This document shows positions 17,246 to 26,096 of a stretch of DNA of 64,000 nt, one piece after another (position 1 is the stretch's first letter; every line of letters begins with the position of its first letter). A model generated the notes under the pieces. The model saw only the letters and a list, made by a program, of their open reading frames with translations, was not told where the DNA came from and ran no database searches. The stretch spans positions 62,001 through 126,000 of the forward strand of contig CAWEXB010000011.1 of NCBI GenBank assembly GCA_963812915.1, written 5' to 3'. The DNA comes from JACVRW01 sp963812915. GTDB taxonomy: Bacteria; Actinomycetota; Thermoleophilia; Solirubrobacterales; Thermoleophilaceae. The translations under genes and the position numbers were made by a program.

Positions 17246-18619
17246 GGCGTAGGTTCCCTCAAGTCCTGACAAGACGAAGAAGGAGGTCCTACGCCGTGAG
17301 ACGCACCGTACCGCCGTCGGCGGAGATCGAGGAGCAGATCGACCGGCTGCTGGCCGTGGGGGTGGGTGAGAACCCGCGCGAGTCGCTGTCGGAGCTCGCG
17401 AGGCTGGGGGCGCGGCTGATCATCCAGCGCGCCGTGGAGGACGAGTTCGACGCCTGGCTGGGCAGGGCGCGCTATGAGCGCCGGCCGGACTATCAGCGCG
17501 GGCTGCGCAACTATGACTCGGGCTGCGCAACGGCTTTCGCCCGCGCAGGGTGCAGACGCTCGAGGGGGAGCTCGAGGTCGAGATCCCGCAGGTCAGGGAG
17601 GCGGCCGAGCCGTTTGTCTCGAAGCTGTTTCCGTGCAGCACGAAGGTGTTGCGCACGGAGCCGCTGCGGGCGATGGTGATCGGCGCGTTCGTCAGGGGGC
17701 TGTCGATGCGCGACATCGAGTCGCTGTGTGAGAAGGCGGGGCTCGGGAAGCTGTCGAAGACGACCGCCTCGCGCATCTGCGAGGAGCTCAGGGAGCGCTT
17801 CGAGGCAGTTCAAGCGCCGCGACCTCTACGAGGTCCAGCTGGCGGCATTGTTCCTCGACGCGGTCTTCCTCTCGGTCCGTCCGAACGGGCCCAAGGAGGG
17901 CGTGCTGGTGGCCTGGGGCTTCACCGAGCAGGGCGAGCGGGTGCTGCTGTCGGTGATGCTCGGGATGCGCGAGTCGCACGAGGACTGGCTCGCGCTCGGC
18001 CGCGACCTGATCGCCCGCGGGCTCGGCGCGCCGCTACTGATCGTCGCCGACGGCGCGCCCGGGCTGATCAAGGCGGTCGAGCAGTGCTGGCCCGCCTCGG
18101 ACCGCCAGCACTGCGCCGTCCACCGCGCTGCGGAACCTGCTCGCCAAGCTGCCCGAACGCGAACGCGAGCGCGTGCGCCAGGCCTACTGGCAGGCGCTCG
18201 ACGACGCCACCGACGAGCGCGACGGCAAGCAGCGACTCCAAGCGCTGGTCGACGAGCTCGACGGTGCCGGCTACACCGCCGCGGCGAAATGCCTCGCCGA
18301 CGACCTCGACGCGCTCGTCGTGCACCTGCGCTACCCGACCCGGCACCGCCGCCGGTGGCGAAGCACGAACCTGCTCGAACGCTCGCTCGCCGAGGTCAAA
18401 CGCCGCACCAAGGTGATCGGCCGCTTCCCCGGCGAGACCAGCTGCCTCACGCTCGTCTGGGCCGTGCTCGACCTCTACATCACCCACGCCAAGAACGGCG
18501 TCAGGTTCAACCAGCTCGAACGCCAACGCCTGCGCCAAATGAGATACGCACGGAAGCGAACAAACGACCGCCGAGGAGGTGAGCGCCGCCTAGACTGACC
18601 ACCACCGGGAACCTGAGCC
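17246..18619 (+). mobile_element. Second IS256-type insertion sequence, degenerate
   Basis: The transposase gene is enclosed by short matching ends, GGCGTAGGTTCCC on the left and, read inward from the right, GGCTCAGGTTCCC (11 of 13 identical). Outside lie AGGGCGAC and GCGGCGAC, a possible 8-bp target duplication with two mismatches. The ends differ from those of the first element and the transposases are only distantly alike, so these are separate insertions. Confidence 0.6.
17296..18598 (+). pseudogene. IS256-type transposase with three frameshifts
   Basis: A GTG at 17296 follows GGAGG. The restored protein is about 427 residues. Conserved segments appear in order but in different frames: DEFDAWLGRARYERRPDYQ, then TLEGELEVEIPQVREAAEPF, LFLDAVFLSVRPNG (first Asp), LLIVADGAPGLIKAVEQCW (second Asp), and NLLERSLAEVKRRTKVIG (Glu). 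Breaks lie near 17512 (a 20-bp insertion), near 17806 (one extra base) and near 18127 (one extra base). The gene ends at the TGA at 18598. All DDE residues survive, but the product cannot be made as it stands. Confidence 0.8.
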
Positions 18620-18750
18620 GCGGCGACCGAGACGCTCGCTCGGGACGAGGAGCGGGAGCGCTGCCGAACTGCCAGCAGAGTGCTCCTTTCCCATGAACGC
18701 GAGAGCGTCGCCGCGAGCAACGGCGTTGCCCCAGGCATGTCAGCGGCGTT

Positions 18751-19650
18751 CTACACCGTTAGGACGATCTTGCCGCGGGTGTGGCCGGATTCGCTGAGCT
18801 CGTGTGCTCGCTGGACCTCGGTGAGCGGGAGCAGTTCGCTGATCTCCACCCGGACCTCGCCACCCGCCACCAGCTCGGCGATCCGAGCCAGGTGCTCCGC
18901 GTTCGGGCTCATCACGAGCAGCTCCGCGCGCGCGCCACGCGCTTGCGCCGCCTCTTCGGGTGGCGCGTTCGCGATGGTGACGAGGATGCCTCCCTCACGC
19001 AAAGTGGGCACCAGCGACTGCGTCGTGTCGCCGCCGACCGTGTCGAACGCCACGTCGACGGCGCTCACGGCGTCGCCGACGTCCTGCTCTGTGTAGTCGA
19101 CGTATTCGTCGGCGCCGAGACCGAGCACGAAGTCACGATTGCGGGAGGACCCGGTGCCAATCACCCGCGCGCGCGCGTGCTTCGCGAACTGGACCGCAAG
19201 GTGCCCGACGCCGCCGGCGGCACCGGCGATCAGCGCGGTCTGTCCGCCTTCGAGCCCGGCGCGGTCGAACAGCGCCTGCCACGCGGTCATGCCGGCCACC
19301 GGCAGCGCGGCGGCTTGCTCGTGGCTGAGACCGTCCGGCTTCCTCGCGATTGTGTCGGCGGAGGCGATCGCGAACTCCGCGTATCCCCCGCCCGGGACGT
19401 ATCCGAACACGTCGTCGCCCTCGGCGAAGCCGTCGGTACGCGAGAGCTCGACCGTGCCCGAGACGTCTCTGCCGAGCACCGCCGGCAGCCGCGTCTCGGA
19501 CAAACCGCGCCGGGACTTCCAGTCCGTCGGGTTGACGGACGCCGCGTGCACACTGATCAACACCTGGCCGTCACCGGGCTCGGGCCGGTCAGCCTCCTCG
19601 TAGTGCAGAACCTCCGGGCTGCCGGTCTCGCGGATCAAAACGGCTTGCAT
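18751..19650 (-). CDS. Medium-chain NADPH-dependent quinone oxidoreductase-like enzyme
   Basis: The ATG at 19650 lies five bases after AAGGAG. The 299-residue protein starts with a GroES-like domain (ASVNPTDWKSRRG, LPAVLGRDVSGTV, PGGGYAEFA). A Rossmann domain with GAAGGVGHLAVQFAKHARA binds the cofactor. Zinc ligands are missing, as in quinone oxidoreductase and enoyl-reductase branches of the MDR superfamily. The C-terminal pattern HELSESGHTRGKIVLTV is typical. It probably reduces quinones or reactive alkenes with NADPH. It lies 41 bp downstream of a short-chain dehydrogenase gene on the same strand. Confidence 0.85.
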   Translation of the reverse strand: MQAVLIRETGSPEVLHYEEADRPEPGDGQVLISVHAASVNPTDWKSRRGLSETRLPAVLGRDVSGTVELSRTDGFAEGDDVFGYVPGGGYAEFAIASADTIARKPDGLSHEQAAALPVAGMTAWQALFDRAGLEGGQTALIAGAAGGVGHLAVQFAKHARARVIGTGSSRNRDFVLGLGADEYVDYTEQDVGDAVSAVDVAFDTVGGDTTQSLVPTLREGGILVTIANAPPEEAAQARGARAELLVMSPNAEHLARIAELVAGGEVRVEISELLPLTEVQRAHELSESGHTRGKIVLTV

Positions 19651-19691
19651 AGCGACTCCTTCCAAGAGCGCGGTCGGGGCCACGCATTTAC

Positions 19692-20471
19692 TTACGCTTC
19701 GTAAGCTCGACTCTGCTCGGCGGCACGGACGAGAATCTCGTTGACGGCCACCCGGCGATCGCGGGGTGACGATGTAGGACACGGCGTCGGCGACGTCTTC
19801 CGGCCGCAGCGGCTCGATCGACTCCATCTGGGTCCGCGCCGCCCGGCGCACGTCCTCACGAAGATGCGAGGCGAGTTCTGTGTCGATCGTGCCTGGCTCG
19901 ACCACGCTGACGCGCGGACCTGTTTCGCGATGAGCTCTTGACGGAGCGACTCCGCGAAAGCGGCGATGCCGAACTTGGTCAGGCTGTAGACGCTGCCTCC
20001 GGGTCGTGCCACGCGTCGGGCGGTGGAGCTGATGTTGATCAGGTCTGCGACCTCGCGCGGCGAGTCCCCGGCGGCGCGGACGAGATGCGGGAGCGCGGCA
20101 TGGGTGACGTACACCAAGCCCTGCACGTTCAGGGCCAGCATCCGGTCCCACTCCTCGGTCGGGCTTTCCAGCGCCGCCCCAAGCAGCATCACCCCTGCGT
20201 TGTTGACAAGGGTGTCGAGCCGGCCGAGCTCAGAGACCGTTCGCTCCACGGCGGCCACAGCCTGCTCCTGATCAGTCAGATCCGCCTGAAGAACCAGGGC
20301 GCTCCCCCCGTCGCCGCGGATCCCCGAGGCAAGCTCGTCGAGCCGCTCGCGGCGCCGCGCGACCAAGGCGACTGCCGCGCCATCGGCGGCGAGCCTCCTC
20401 GCCGTGGCGGCTCCAATTCCGCTACTCGATCCAGTGACCAGTGCGACCGTGTCCTGGAGTGCTCTCGTCAA
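19692..20471 (-). pseudogene. Short-chain dehydrogenase/reductase with two frameshifts
   Basis: A TTG at 20471 follows GAGGAGG. The N-terminal two-thirds is a classical SDR: cofactor motif TGSSSGIG, the LVNNAGVM segment, the ISST serine region and the YSLTK catalytic Tyr/Lys pair. Near 19920 the frame shifts to RVSVVEPGTIDTELASHL, and near 19757 it shifts back to RVAVNEILVRAAEQSRAYE, ending at 19692. The restored length is about 260 residues, normal for the family. The catalytic residues precede the first break, but the substrate-binding tail would be lost. It lies between the MFS transporter and the quinone oxidoreductase on the same strand, suggesting an operon. Confidence 0.8.
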
Positions 20472-20558
20472 GGCTGACTCGCCTCCTCAATCTCGTTAGC
20501 TCCCTCGGGTGCCCGGCGCCGCACACCCGTGGTCCGAGACCCGAGTGTGGTCACGCAT

Positions 20559-21830
20559 CTACGCCACGCCTCGAGGGCGACTCGCGCGCCGACTGAGCAG
20601 CGCCCACCCTGACAACGCCACGCCGAGCGCGACGGCGGTGCCGAACCCGAGCACGGTGTTGGCTGCGGAGACGCCCTGCGAAAGCGCTACCCCGGCTCCG
20701 ACCACGGGAATCGAGAGCCCGACGAGTGCCGTCATGATCAGCGTGGAGGTCATCGCGACTCGTTCCTCGGGGGCGGCAACCTCGAGCACGATCCCGGTCG
20801 TGCCCTTGAAGACGAGGCCTGCGCCGGCCCCGATCAGTGCGCCGCCGACCAGAAACAGCACGAGGCTCGGCGTCGAGAGGCGGACGGCCGTCACGATCAA
20901 CGCAACACCGGCCAGCATCGACGTCACCCCGAGTGCGAGCACGCGGGGTGCTCGCAGCTTTCCCGTCGCGAGCTGGGACAGCACCCCTGAGGAAAAGACG
21001 AGGAACAGCGTCGCTCCCGCGAGGGCGTGTGAGGGCCGGTCAAAGGTCGTTGCCAGGAAGATCCCGGACAGGCCGGCAAAGAGCCCTGTCGCGGAGAAGG
21101 CCGCGATCGTCGCGGCCGCTGCGGTGCCCGGGATGCCGGCAACGGCCAGCGTTGCCTTCGCGTGGGGGTTCGGCGTACCGGTTTCCGGAGCGGCCGCCAG
21201 GCCGACGAGCGCGAGCGCGCCGAGCCCGATGAAGAGCACGTAGGGCAGGGTGAGCGGCAGGCTGGTCCACTCGGCCAGAACGCCTGCGACGAGCGGGCCG
21301 ACTCCCAGGGCGCCGATGTTCACCGACGTTCCGATCGTCCGAGCGCGCACGACGGACGCGTTCGGGTCGTCTTGAAGCCGTAGCTCGATGAGGTAGGTGA
21401 CGGCAGTTCCGGCTGCGAGCCCGACGGACACCCCTGAGATCACGCGCCCGACGAGCAACCCCGGTAGGGCCTTCCAGGCCACGATCACGGCCGCCGCGGC
21501 CATCATCGTCGCCACCCCGCCGAGCATCGCTCCGCGACGGCCGATCCGCGCGACGACGAGGCGCTCACAGAGCAAGGCCACGACCGCGCCGCACGCGAAG
21601 ACCGCGTAGACCACCGTCAGCGTCAGCGTCGAAAGGTCGTCGCGCGCTTGGTACAGGCTGTAGAGCGGGCTCGGCAAGGTCGCGAACGCGATGACGATCA
21701 GAAACGCGAACGCCACGGCCCAGAACGCGGCAGCGTGCCGGCGGCCGAGTGCCGCCGGCACGGCGAAAGCCTCGTTGGTCTGCACCCCGCGTGGTCCTCT
21801 TACCCGCCGGCCTTGCTCAAGGTCGGTCAT
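20559..21830 (-). CDS. MFS exporter
   Basis: The 423-residue protein starts at the ATG at 21830 behind GGAGG (a GTG one codon earlier is possible). It has twelve predicted membrane helices. The loop RIGRRGAMLGG between helices 2 and 3 is the signature of the major facilitator superfamily, and GRVISGVSVGLAAGTAVTYL matches helix 5 regions of drug-type exporters. A central polar loop (PETGTPNPHAK) separates the halves. Neighbouring oxidoreductases and a divergent LuxR-type regulator suggest efflux of a toxic or signalling compound; the substrate cannot be read. The 331-bp divergent region upstream (21831-22161) contains no gene I can support. Confidence 0.85.
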   Translation of the reverse strand: MTDLEQGRRVRGPRGVQTNEAFAVPAALGRRHAAAFWAVAFAFLIVIAFATLPSPLYSLYQARDDLSTLTLTVVYAVFACGAVVALLCERLVVARIGRRGAMLGGVATMMAAAAVIVAWKALPGLLVGRVISGVSVGLAAGTAVTYLIELRLQDDPNASVVRARTIGTSVNIGALGVGPLVAGVLAEWTSLPLTLPYVLFIGLGALALVGLAAAPETGTPNPHAKATLAVAGIPGTAAAATIAAFSATGLFAGLSGIFLATTFDRPSHALAGATLFLVFSSGVLSQLATGKLRAPRVLALGVTSMLAGVALIVTAVRLSTPSLVLFLVGGALIGAGAGLVFKGTTGIVLEVAAPEERVAMTSTLIMTALVGLSIPVVGAGVALSQGVSAANTVLGFGTAVALGVALSGWALLSRRASRPRGVA

Positions 21831-22161
21831 CACGGAGCTCCTCCCTCGATACGACTAGAGGTCGCTTTGACTTGAACGGCCCGATGACGCGGATACGCAC
21901 GGCTTCGGTCACAAGCCACGTTCTACAGCGCGAACCGCAGCGTGGCGCCCTTGAGACCACTGCTTCGCAGCAGCCCTCGAGGCCCGTGCTTGGGTGCGAT
22001 CACTGAGTCCCGAACCCGGCGATTGCAGCGATCGTTGTTGGCGCAGACTCTGCGCGGTACCGAGCCAAGAGCGTCCACCTTGTGCGTGATCACCGGCCTC
22101 CGGCCGGCAGCGGTGGCAGCGGGCGGCGGTGCACGCGGGGACGCGCGATGATGGGTTCGAG

Positions 22162-24900
22162 ATGCCAGCAGTCTCGTTGGTTGGCCGGAGTCACGAGGCA
22201 GGCGTGATCGCCCGCCTGCTGGAGGGTTTGCCTGAACGGGGCGCAGCGCTGGTGGTGCGAGGCCACGCCGGCATTGGGAAGTCGGCGCTCCTGGCGCAGG
22301 CGAGCAGCCTCGCCACCGATCGCGGGATGCTGGTCATGAGCGCGACAGGCGTTCAGTCCGAAGCGAACCTTCCGTTCGCGGGTCTGCACCAGCTCCTGCG
22401 GCCGGTGCTTGCTCACGCTGATCGCCTTCCAGCGCTTCAGCGCAACGCGGTGATGGCCGCATTCGGCATGACCGATGCCGCCGCCCCTGACCTGTTCCTG
22501 ATCGCGCTTGCCGCGCTCGAGTTGCTGGGTGAGGCCGCGGCGCACTCGCCCGTCGTTCTGATCGTCGAGGACGCTCACTGGCTCGACCGTTCCACCGCCG
22601 ATGTGCTCGCGTTCATCGGCCGGAGAGCGGAGTCAGATCCGATCGTTCTCCTGGCAGCGATCCGCGAGGGGTACAAGAGCTCGCTCGGCGGACTGTCCGA
22701 GCTGCATGTGGAGGGACTCGCCGATCGCGCCGCTCGAGAGCTGCTGGAGGCGCACTACCCAGAGCTCGCCACGGCCGTGCGCGAACGGGTGCTCGATGAG
22801 GCAGCGGGCAACCCGCTGGCGCTGCTCGAGCTACCGCTCGCGCTGCGCTTCCGCGTCGGGGACGAGGAAGGATCTCTCCCTACGCCCCTGCCATTGACGA
22901 GTCGCTTGGAAGAAGCTTTTGCGTCACGTGCCGCCGAGCTGCCCGGCGCCACACAGAGCGTCTTGCGCATCGCAGCGTTCGATGAGAGAGGGGTCTTGGC
23001 GGAGGTTATGAGGGCCGCGGAGATCGCTGATGGCGTCGCTCCATCGGTCGAGGCGCTGGTTCCGGCGGTCGACGCGCAGCTGATTGTCGTCGATGGTTCG
23101 GCACTGCGCTTTCGCCATCCACTCGTGCGCTCGGCGATCCAGGAAGCGGCGAGCGTCGCCGAGTGTCACGCTGCGCATGCAGCGCTCGCCGAGGTGCTTG
23201 CGTACGACCCCGACCGGCGCGTGTGGCATCGGGCGGCAGCGACTGTTGGACCGGATTCGGCGGTCTCCACGGAACTCGAAGAGGCGGCGGTCCGCGCGCA
23301 GCGGCGTGGGGCTTTTGCCCTGGCTGTCGATGCCTTCGAACCCGCGGCGGCCCTCACCGCGGACCCTGCTCGGCGTGCTGCCTTGCTGCTGCGCGCGGCC
23401 GCCTTGGCGCGCGAGCTCGGGCGGCGCGAACTCCTCATACGTCTGTTGCGTGAGGCGGATTCGCCTGAGCTCGGGTCGCATGACCGGGCGCTGTCGATGT
23501 GGTTGGCAGACGCTTTTCACGAAGGTGCCGCGGGGGATCCGGCCAGGGTGCATGCCCTAGTCGAAACGGCGGGACAACTGATCGTCGGCGGAGACACGGA
23601 TCTAGCGCTCAATCTTCTTTTGGCCGCCGCGTTCAGGTGCTGGTGGGCTGACCCAGGCGAGCAGGCTAGACACGAGCTGATCGCAGCGACCGATCGGAGC
23701 GGAGTCTCTCCAGAAGACCCGCGACTGCTCTTGATCCAGGCGTGCGCGGCGCCGATCGAGCGAGGCTCGGTGGTCATTGATCGGCTGGCACGCCCGGTGG
23801 CTGATGTCAGCCCCGACGCGTCATATCTCCTTGGTACGGCTGCCCAGCTCGTCGGCGCCTTCGATCTGTCGTTGTCGCTGCTCGGGACAGCGGTCGCCGG
23901 AGTTCGCGAGCAGGGCCGCCTCGGCGTGCTGGCGCAGGTGCTCGTGAGCCACGCCTGGGCCGCGGTCCAGCTCGCCGACTGGGGCGTGGCCATCCCGGCG
24001 GCAGAGGAGGCCGCCAGGCTGGCGGCAGAGACCGGGCAGCCCTTGTGGGAGGCGGGAACGCAGTCCACCACGGCGATGATCGCGGCACTGCGGGGCGAGC
24101 AGAGAGCGGTCGAGGATCTCACCGCCAAGGCCGAAAGCGTCGCCCTGCCTGCGGGCGCTACGGCGGTGCTCGCCGCAGTGCAGCTCGCGCGGGGTTGGTC
24201 GGCGCTTGGACAGGGACGCCACGCAGACGCCTACGACGAGTTGCGTCGATTGTTCGAGCCCGGCGACCCGGCCAATCACCACATGATGCGTTGCTGGGCA
24301 TTCGGCGATCTCGCCGAGGCAGCCGCGCACAGCGCTCACCACGATGAGGCCCGGGCGATCATGCGCCAGCTCGAGCCGCTGGCTCGCCAGACACCCTCCC
24401 CATGGTTCCACGTTGGCTTGCTGTACGCGCGTCCACTCCTTGCGGCCGAGGAAGACGCCGAGCCGCTGTTCCGTGACGCCCTCGCCACCGACATGGCCCG
24501 CGCGCCGCTTTACCGTGCACGTCTGCTGTTGGCTCTTGGGCAGTGGCTTCGTCGACAGCGGCGGATTGCGGAGTCGCGTGCGCCGCTGCGCGCGGCGCGG
24601 GATGCATTCGATGCGCTTGGGGTCGCCCCGTGGGGTGAGCGCGCGCGCCAGGAGTTGCGGGCGTCCGGTGAGAGCAGCCGCCGGCGTACGCCCAACACGC
24701 GGGACGAGCTCACGCCACAGGAGCTTCAGATCGCACAGATGGCCGCCGGCGGGCTGTCGAATCGCGAGATCGGTCAGCGGCTTTATCTCTCGCATCGGAC
24801 GGTCGAATCGCATCTGTATCGGGTGTATCCGAAGCTCGGGGTCACCTCGAGGACGCAACTCTCCGACGTGCTCGGCGGCGGATCAACCGAGTCGACCTAA
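22162..24900 (+). CDS. Large ATP-binding LuxR-family (LAL-type) regulator
   Basis: The product is about 912 residues from the ATG at 22162, chosen because MPAVSLVGRSHEAGVI matches the normal family start; an ATG at 22129 is possible. Walker A is GHAGIGKSAL (about residue 35) and Walker B is VVLIVEDAHWLD (about 135). A long helical, TPR-like middle follows. The C-terminal helix-turn-helix has LTPQELQIAQMAAGGLSNREIGQRL-type spacing, with SHRTVESHLYRVYPKLGV as the recognition part. These regulators bind an inducer through the TPR region. It is divergent from the MFS/SDR/quinone reductase genes and upstream of an aldo/keto reductase, so it probably controls them. Confidence 0.85.
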   Translation: MPAVSLVGRSHEAGVIARLLEGLPERGAALVVRGHAGIGKSALLAQASSLATDRGMLVMSATGVQSEANLPFAGLHQLLRPVLAHADRLPALQRNAVMAAFGMTDAAAPDLFLIALAALELLGEAAAHSPVVLIVEDAHWLDRSTADVLAFIGRRAESDPIVLLAAIREGYKSSLGGLSELHVEGLADRAARELLEAHYPELATAVRERVLDEAAGNPLALLELPLALRFRVGDEEGSLPTPLPLTSRLEEAFASRAAELPGATQSVLRIAAFDERGVLAEVMRAAEIADGVAPSVEALVPAVDAQLIVVDGSALRFRHPLVRSAIQEAASVAECHAAHAALAEVLAYDPDRRVWHRAAATVGPDSAVSTELEEAAVRAQRRGAFALAVDAFEPAAALTADPARRAALLLRAAALARELGRRELLIRLLREADSPELGSHDRALSMWLADAFHEGAAGDPARVHALVETAGQLIVGGDTDLALNLLLAAAFRCWWADPGEQARHELIAATDRSGVSPEDPRLLLIQACAAPIERGSVVIDRLARPVADVSPDASYLLGTAAQLVGAFDLSLSLLGTAVAGVREQGRLGVLAQVLVSHAWAAVQLADWGVAIPAAEEAARLAAETGQPLWEAGTQSTTAMIAALRGEQRAVEDLTAKAESVALPAGATAVLAAVQLARGWSALGQGRHADAYDELRRLFEPGDPANHHMMRCWAFGDLAEAAAHSAHHDEARAIMRQLEPLARQTPSPWFHVGLLYARPLLAAEEDAEPLFRDALATDMARAPLYRARLLLALGQWLRRQRRIAESRAPLRAARDAFDALGVAPWGERARQELRASGESSRRRTPNTRDELTPQELQIAQMAAGGLSNREIGQRLYLSHRTVESHLYRVYPKLGVTSRTQLSDVLGGGSTEST

Positions 24901-25013
24901 GCCACGCGCAGCGTCCGGCTCAGTACCCACACCTAAGCGAGGTCCACGCCAGACGCTGCACGGCAGTGGCCGCACGGGCGCGAGTTCACCGCTGGTGGCC
25001 TAGAACAGAGGTC

Positions 25014-25991
25014 ATGCCCCGTCTCGGCGCATCTGATCTGGACGTCTTTCCGCTCGCCCTGGGGACAAACAGCTTCGGGTGGACGGCTTCGCCTGCGACG
25101 TCCCGTGGGATCTTGGACGCGTTCGTCGCCGGCGGGGGGAACTTCATCGACACCGCCGACACCTACTCCTACTGGGTTGCCGGAAACCCGGGCGGCGAGG
25201 CCGAGGCGATCCTCGGCGATTGGCTCGCCGCACGGGGGAAGCGACGCGACGTCGTCGTCGCGACGAAGGTCTCCGGCCTGCCGGCGTACGCGGGGCTGAG
25301 GACCGCGAACATCGCCGCTGCGGTGGAGCAGTCGCTGCGGCGCCTGCAGACCGACTACATCGACGTCTACTACGCGCACTACGACGATCCAGACACCCCG
25401 CTCGAGGAGTCCGTCGGCGCGTTCGACGCGCTCGTGAAACGGGGCGTCGTCCGCTACATCGGGCTCTCGAACTACAGAGCGGAGCGTGCGCAGGCGTGGA
25501 TCGATGTCGCGATCAGGACCGGCGCCACCCTGCCCGTCTCGATTCAGCCGCACTACAACCTGCTAGTCCGCGAGCCGTTCGAGGGCACGCTGAGGCCTTT
25601 CGCCATCGAGCACTCGCTCGGGGTGGTGCCCTACTTCGGGCTGGCGGCTGGGTTCCTGACGGGCAAGTACCGCTCGCCTGCCGACGCGGACGGCGTCGCG
25701 CGATCGTCGATGGTCGCCGACTATCTCACCGACGCCGGGCTCGCCGTGGTTCGAGAGCTCAACGCGATCGCCAGCGAGCACGACGTCCAGCCGGGAACCG
25801 TCGCCCTCGCCTGGTTGCGCGCGCAGCCCACGATCGTCGCGCCGATCGCAGGCGCCAGCACACTAGAGCAGGTAGCACCACTGCTCGCCTCTGCATCGCT
25901 CGAGCTGAGCGATGAAGAGCTCGCCCAGCTCAGCCGAGCGTCGGATGCGTACGCGGGCGCGACCGCGACCGCGACCGCGACCAAGGCGTAA
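25014..25991 (+). CDS. Aldo/keto reductase
   Basis: The ATG at 25014 gives 325 residues with the (beta/alpha)8-barrel pattern. The catalytic tetrad is visible: Asp and Tyr in FIDTADTYSYW, Lys in VATKVSG, and a His in VYYAHYDDPD. NADPH-binding residues near the end (APIAGASTLEQV) match the family. The likely role is NADPH-dependent reduction of aldehydes or ketones. It is 113 bp downstream of the LuxR-type regulator. The last residues are a repetitive Ala-Thr tail made by four GCGACC units, and the stop codon is followed in the same frame by the remnant of another gene. Confidence 0.85.
   Translation: MPRLGASDLDVFPLALGTNSFGWTASPATSRGILDAFVAGGGNFIDTADTYSYWVAGNPGGEAEAILGDWLAARGKRRDVVVATKVSGLPAYAGLRTANIAAAVEQSLRRLQTDYIDVYYAHYDDPDTPLEESVGAFDALVKRGVVRYIGLSNYRAERAQAWIDVAIRTGATLPVSIQPHYNLLVREPFEGTLRPFAIEHSLGVVPYFGLAAGFLTGKYRSPADADGVARSSMVADYLTDAGLAVVRELNAIASEHDVQPGTVALAWLRAQPTIVAPIAGASTLEQVAPLLASASLELSDEELAQLSRASDAYAGATATATATKA
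25959..25982 (+). repeat. Hexanucleotide microsatellite (GCGACC)x4
   Basis: Four perfect GCGACC units encode alternating Ala-Thr at the C-terminus of the aldo/keto reductase, three codons before its stop and next to the junction with a truncated kinase gene. Such tracts can expand or contract in frame. Confidence 0.8.
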
Positions 25992-26096
25992 TCAGATGAT
26001 CGCGAGCGCACCGCGGCGGAGGCGGACGCGATCGGCCGGGGGAAGACCACGCTGTCGTTCGAAAACCGTTTCGTCCGCAAGGACGGCTCGTACAGG

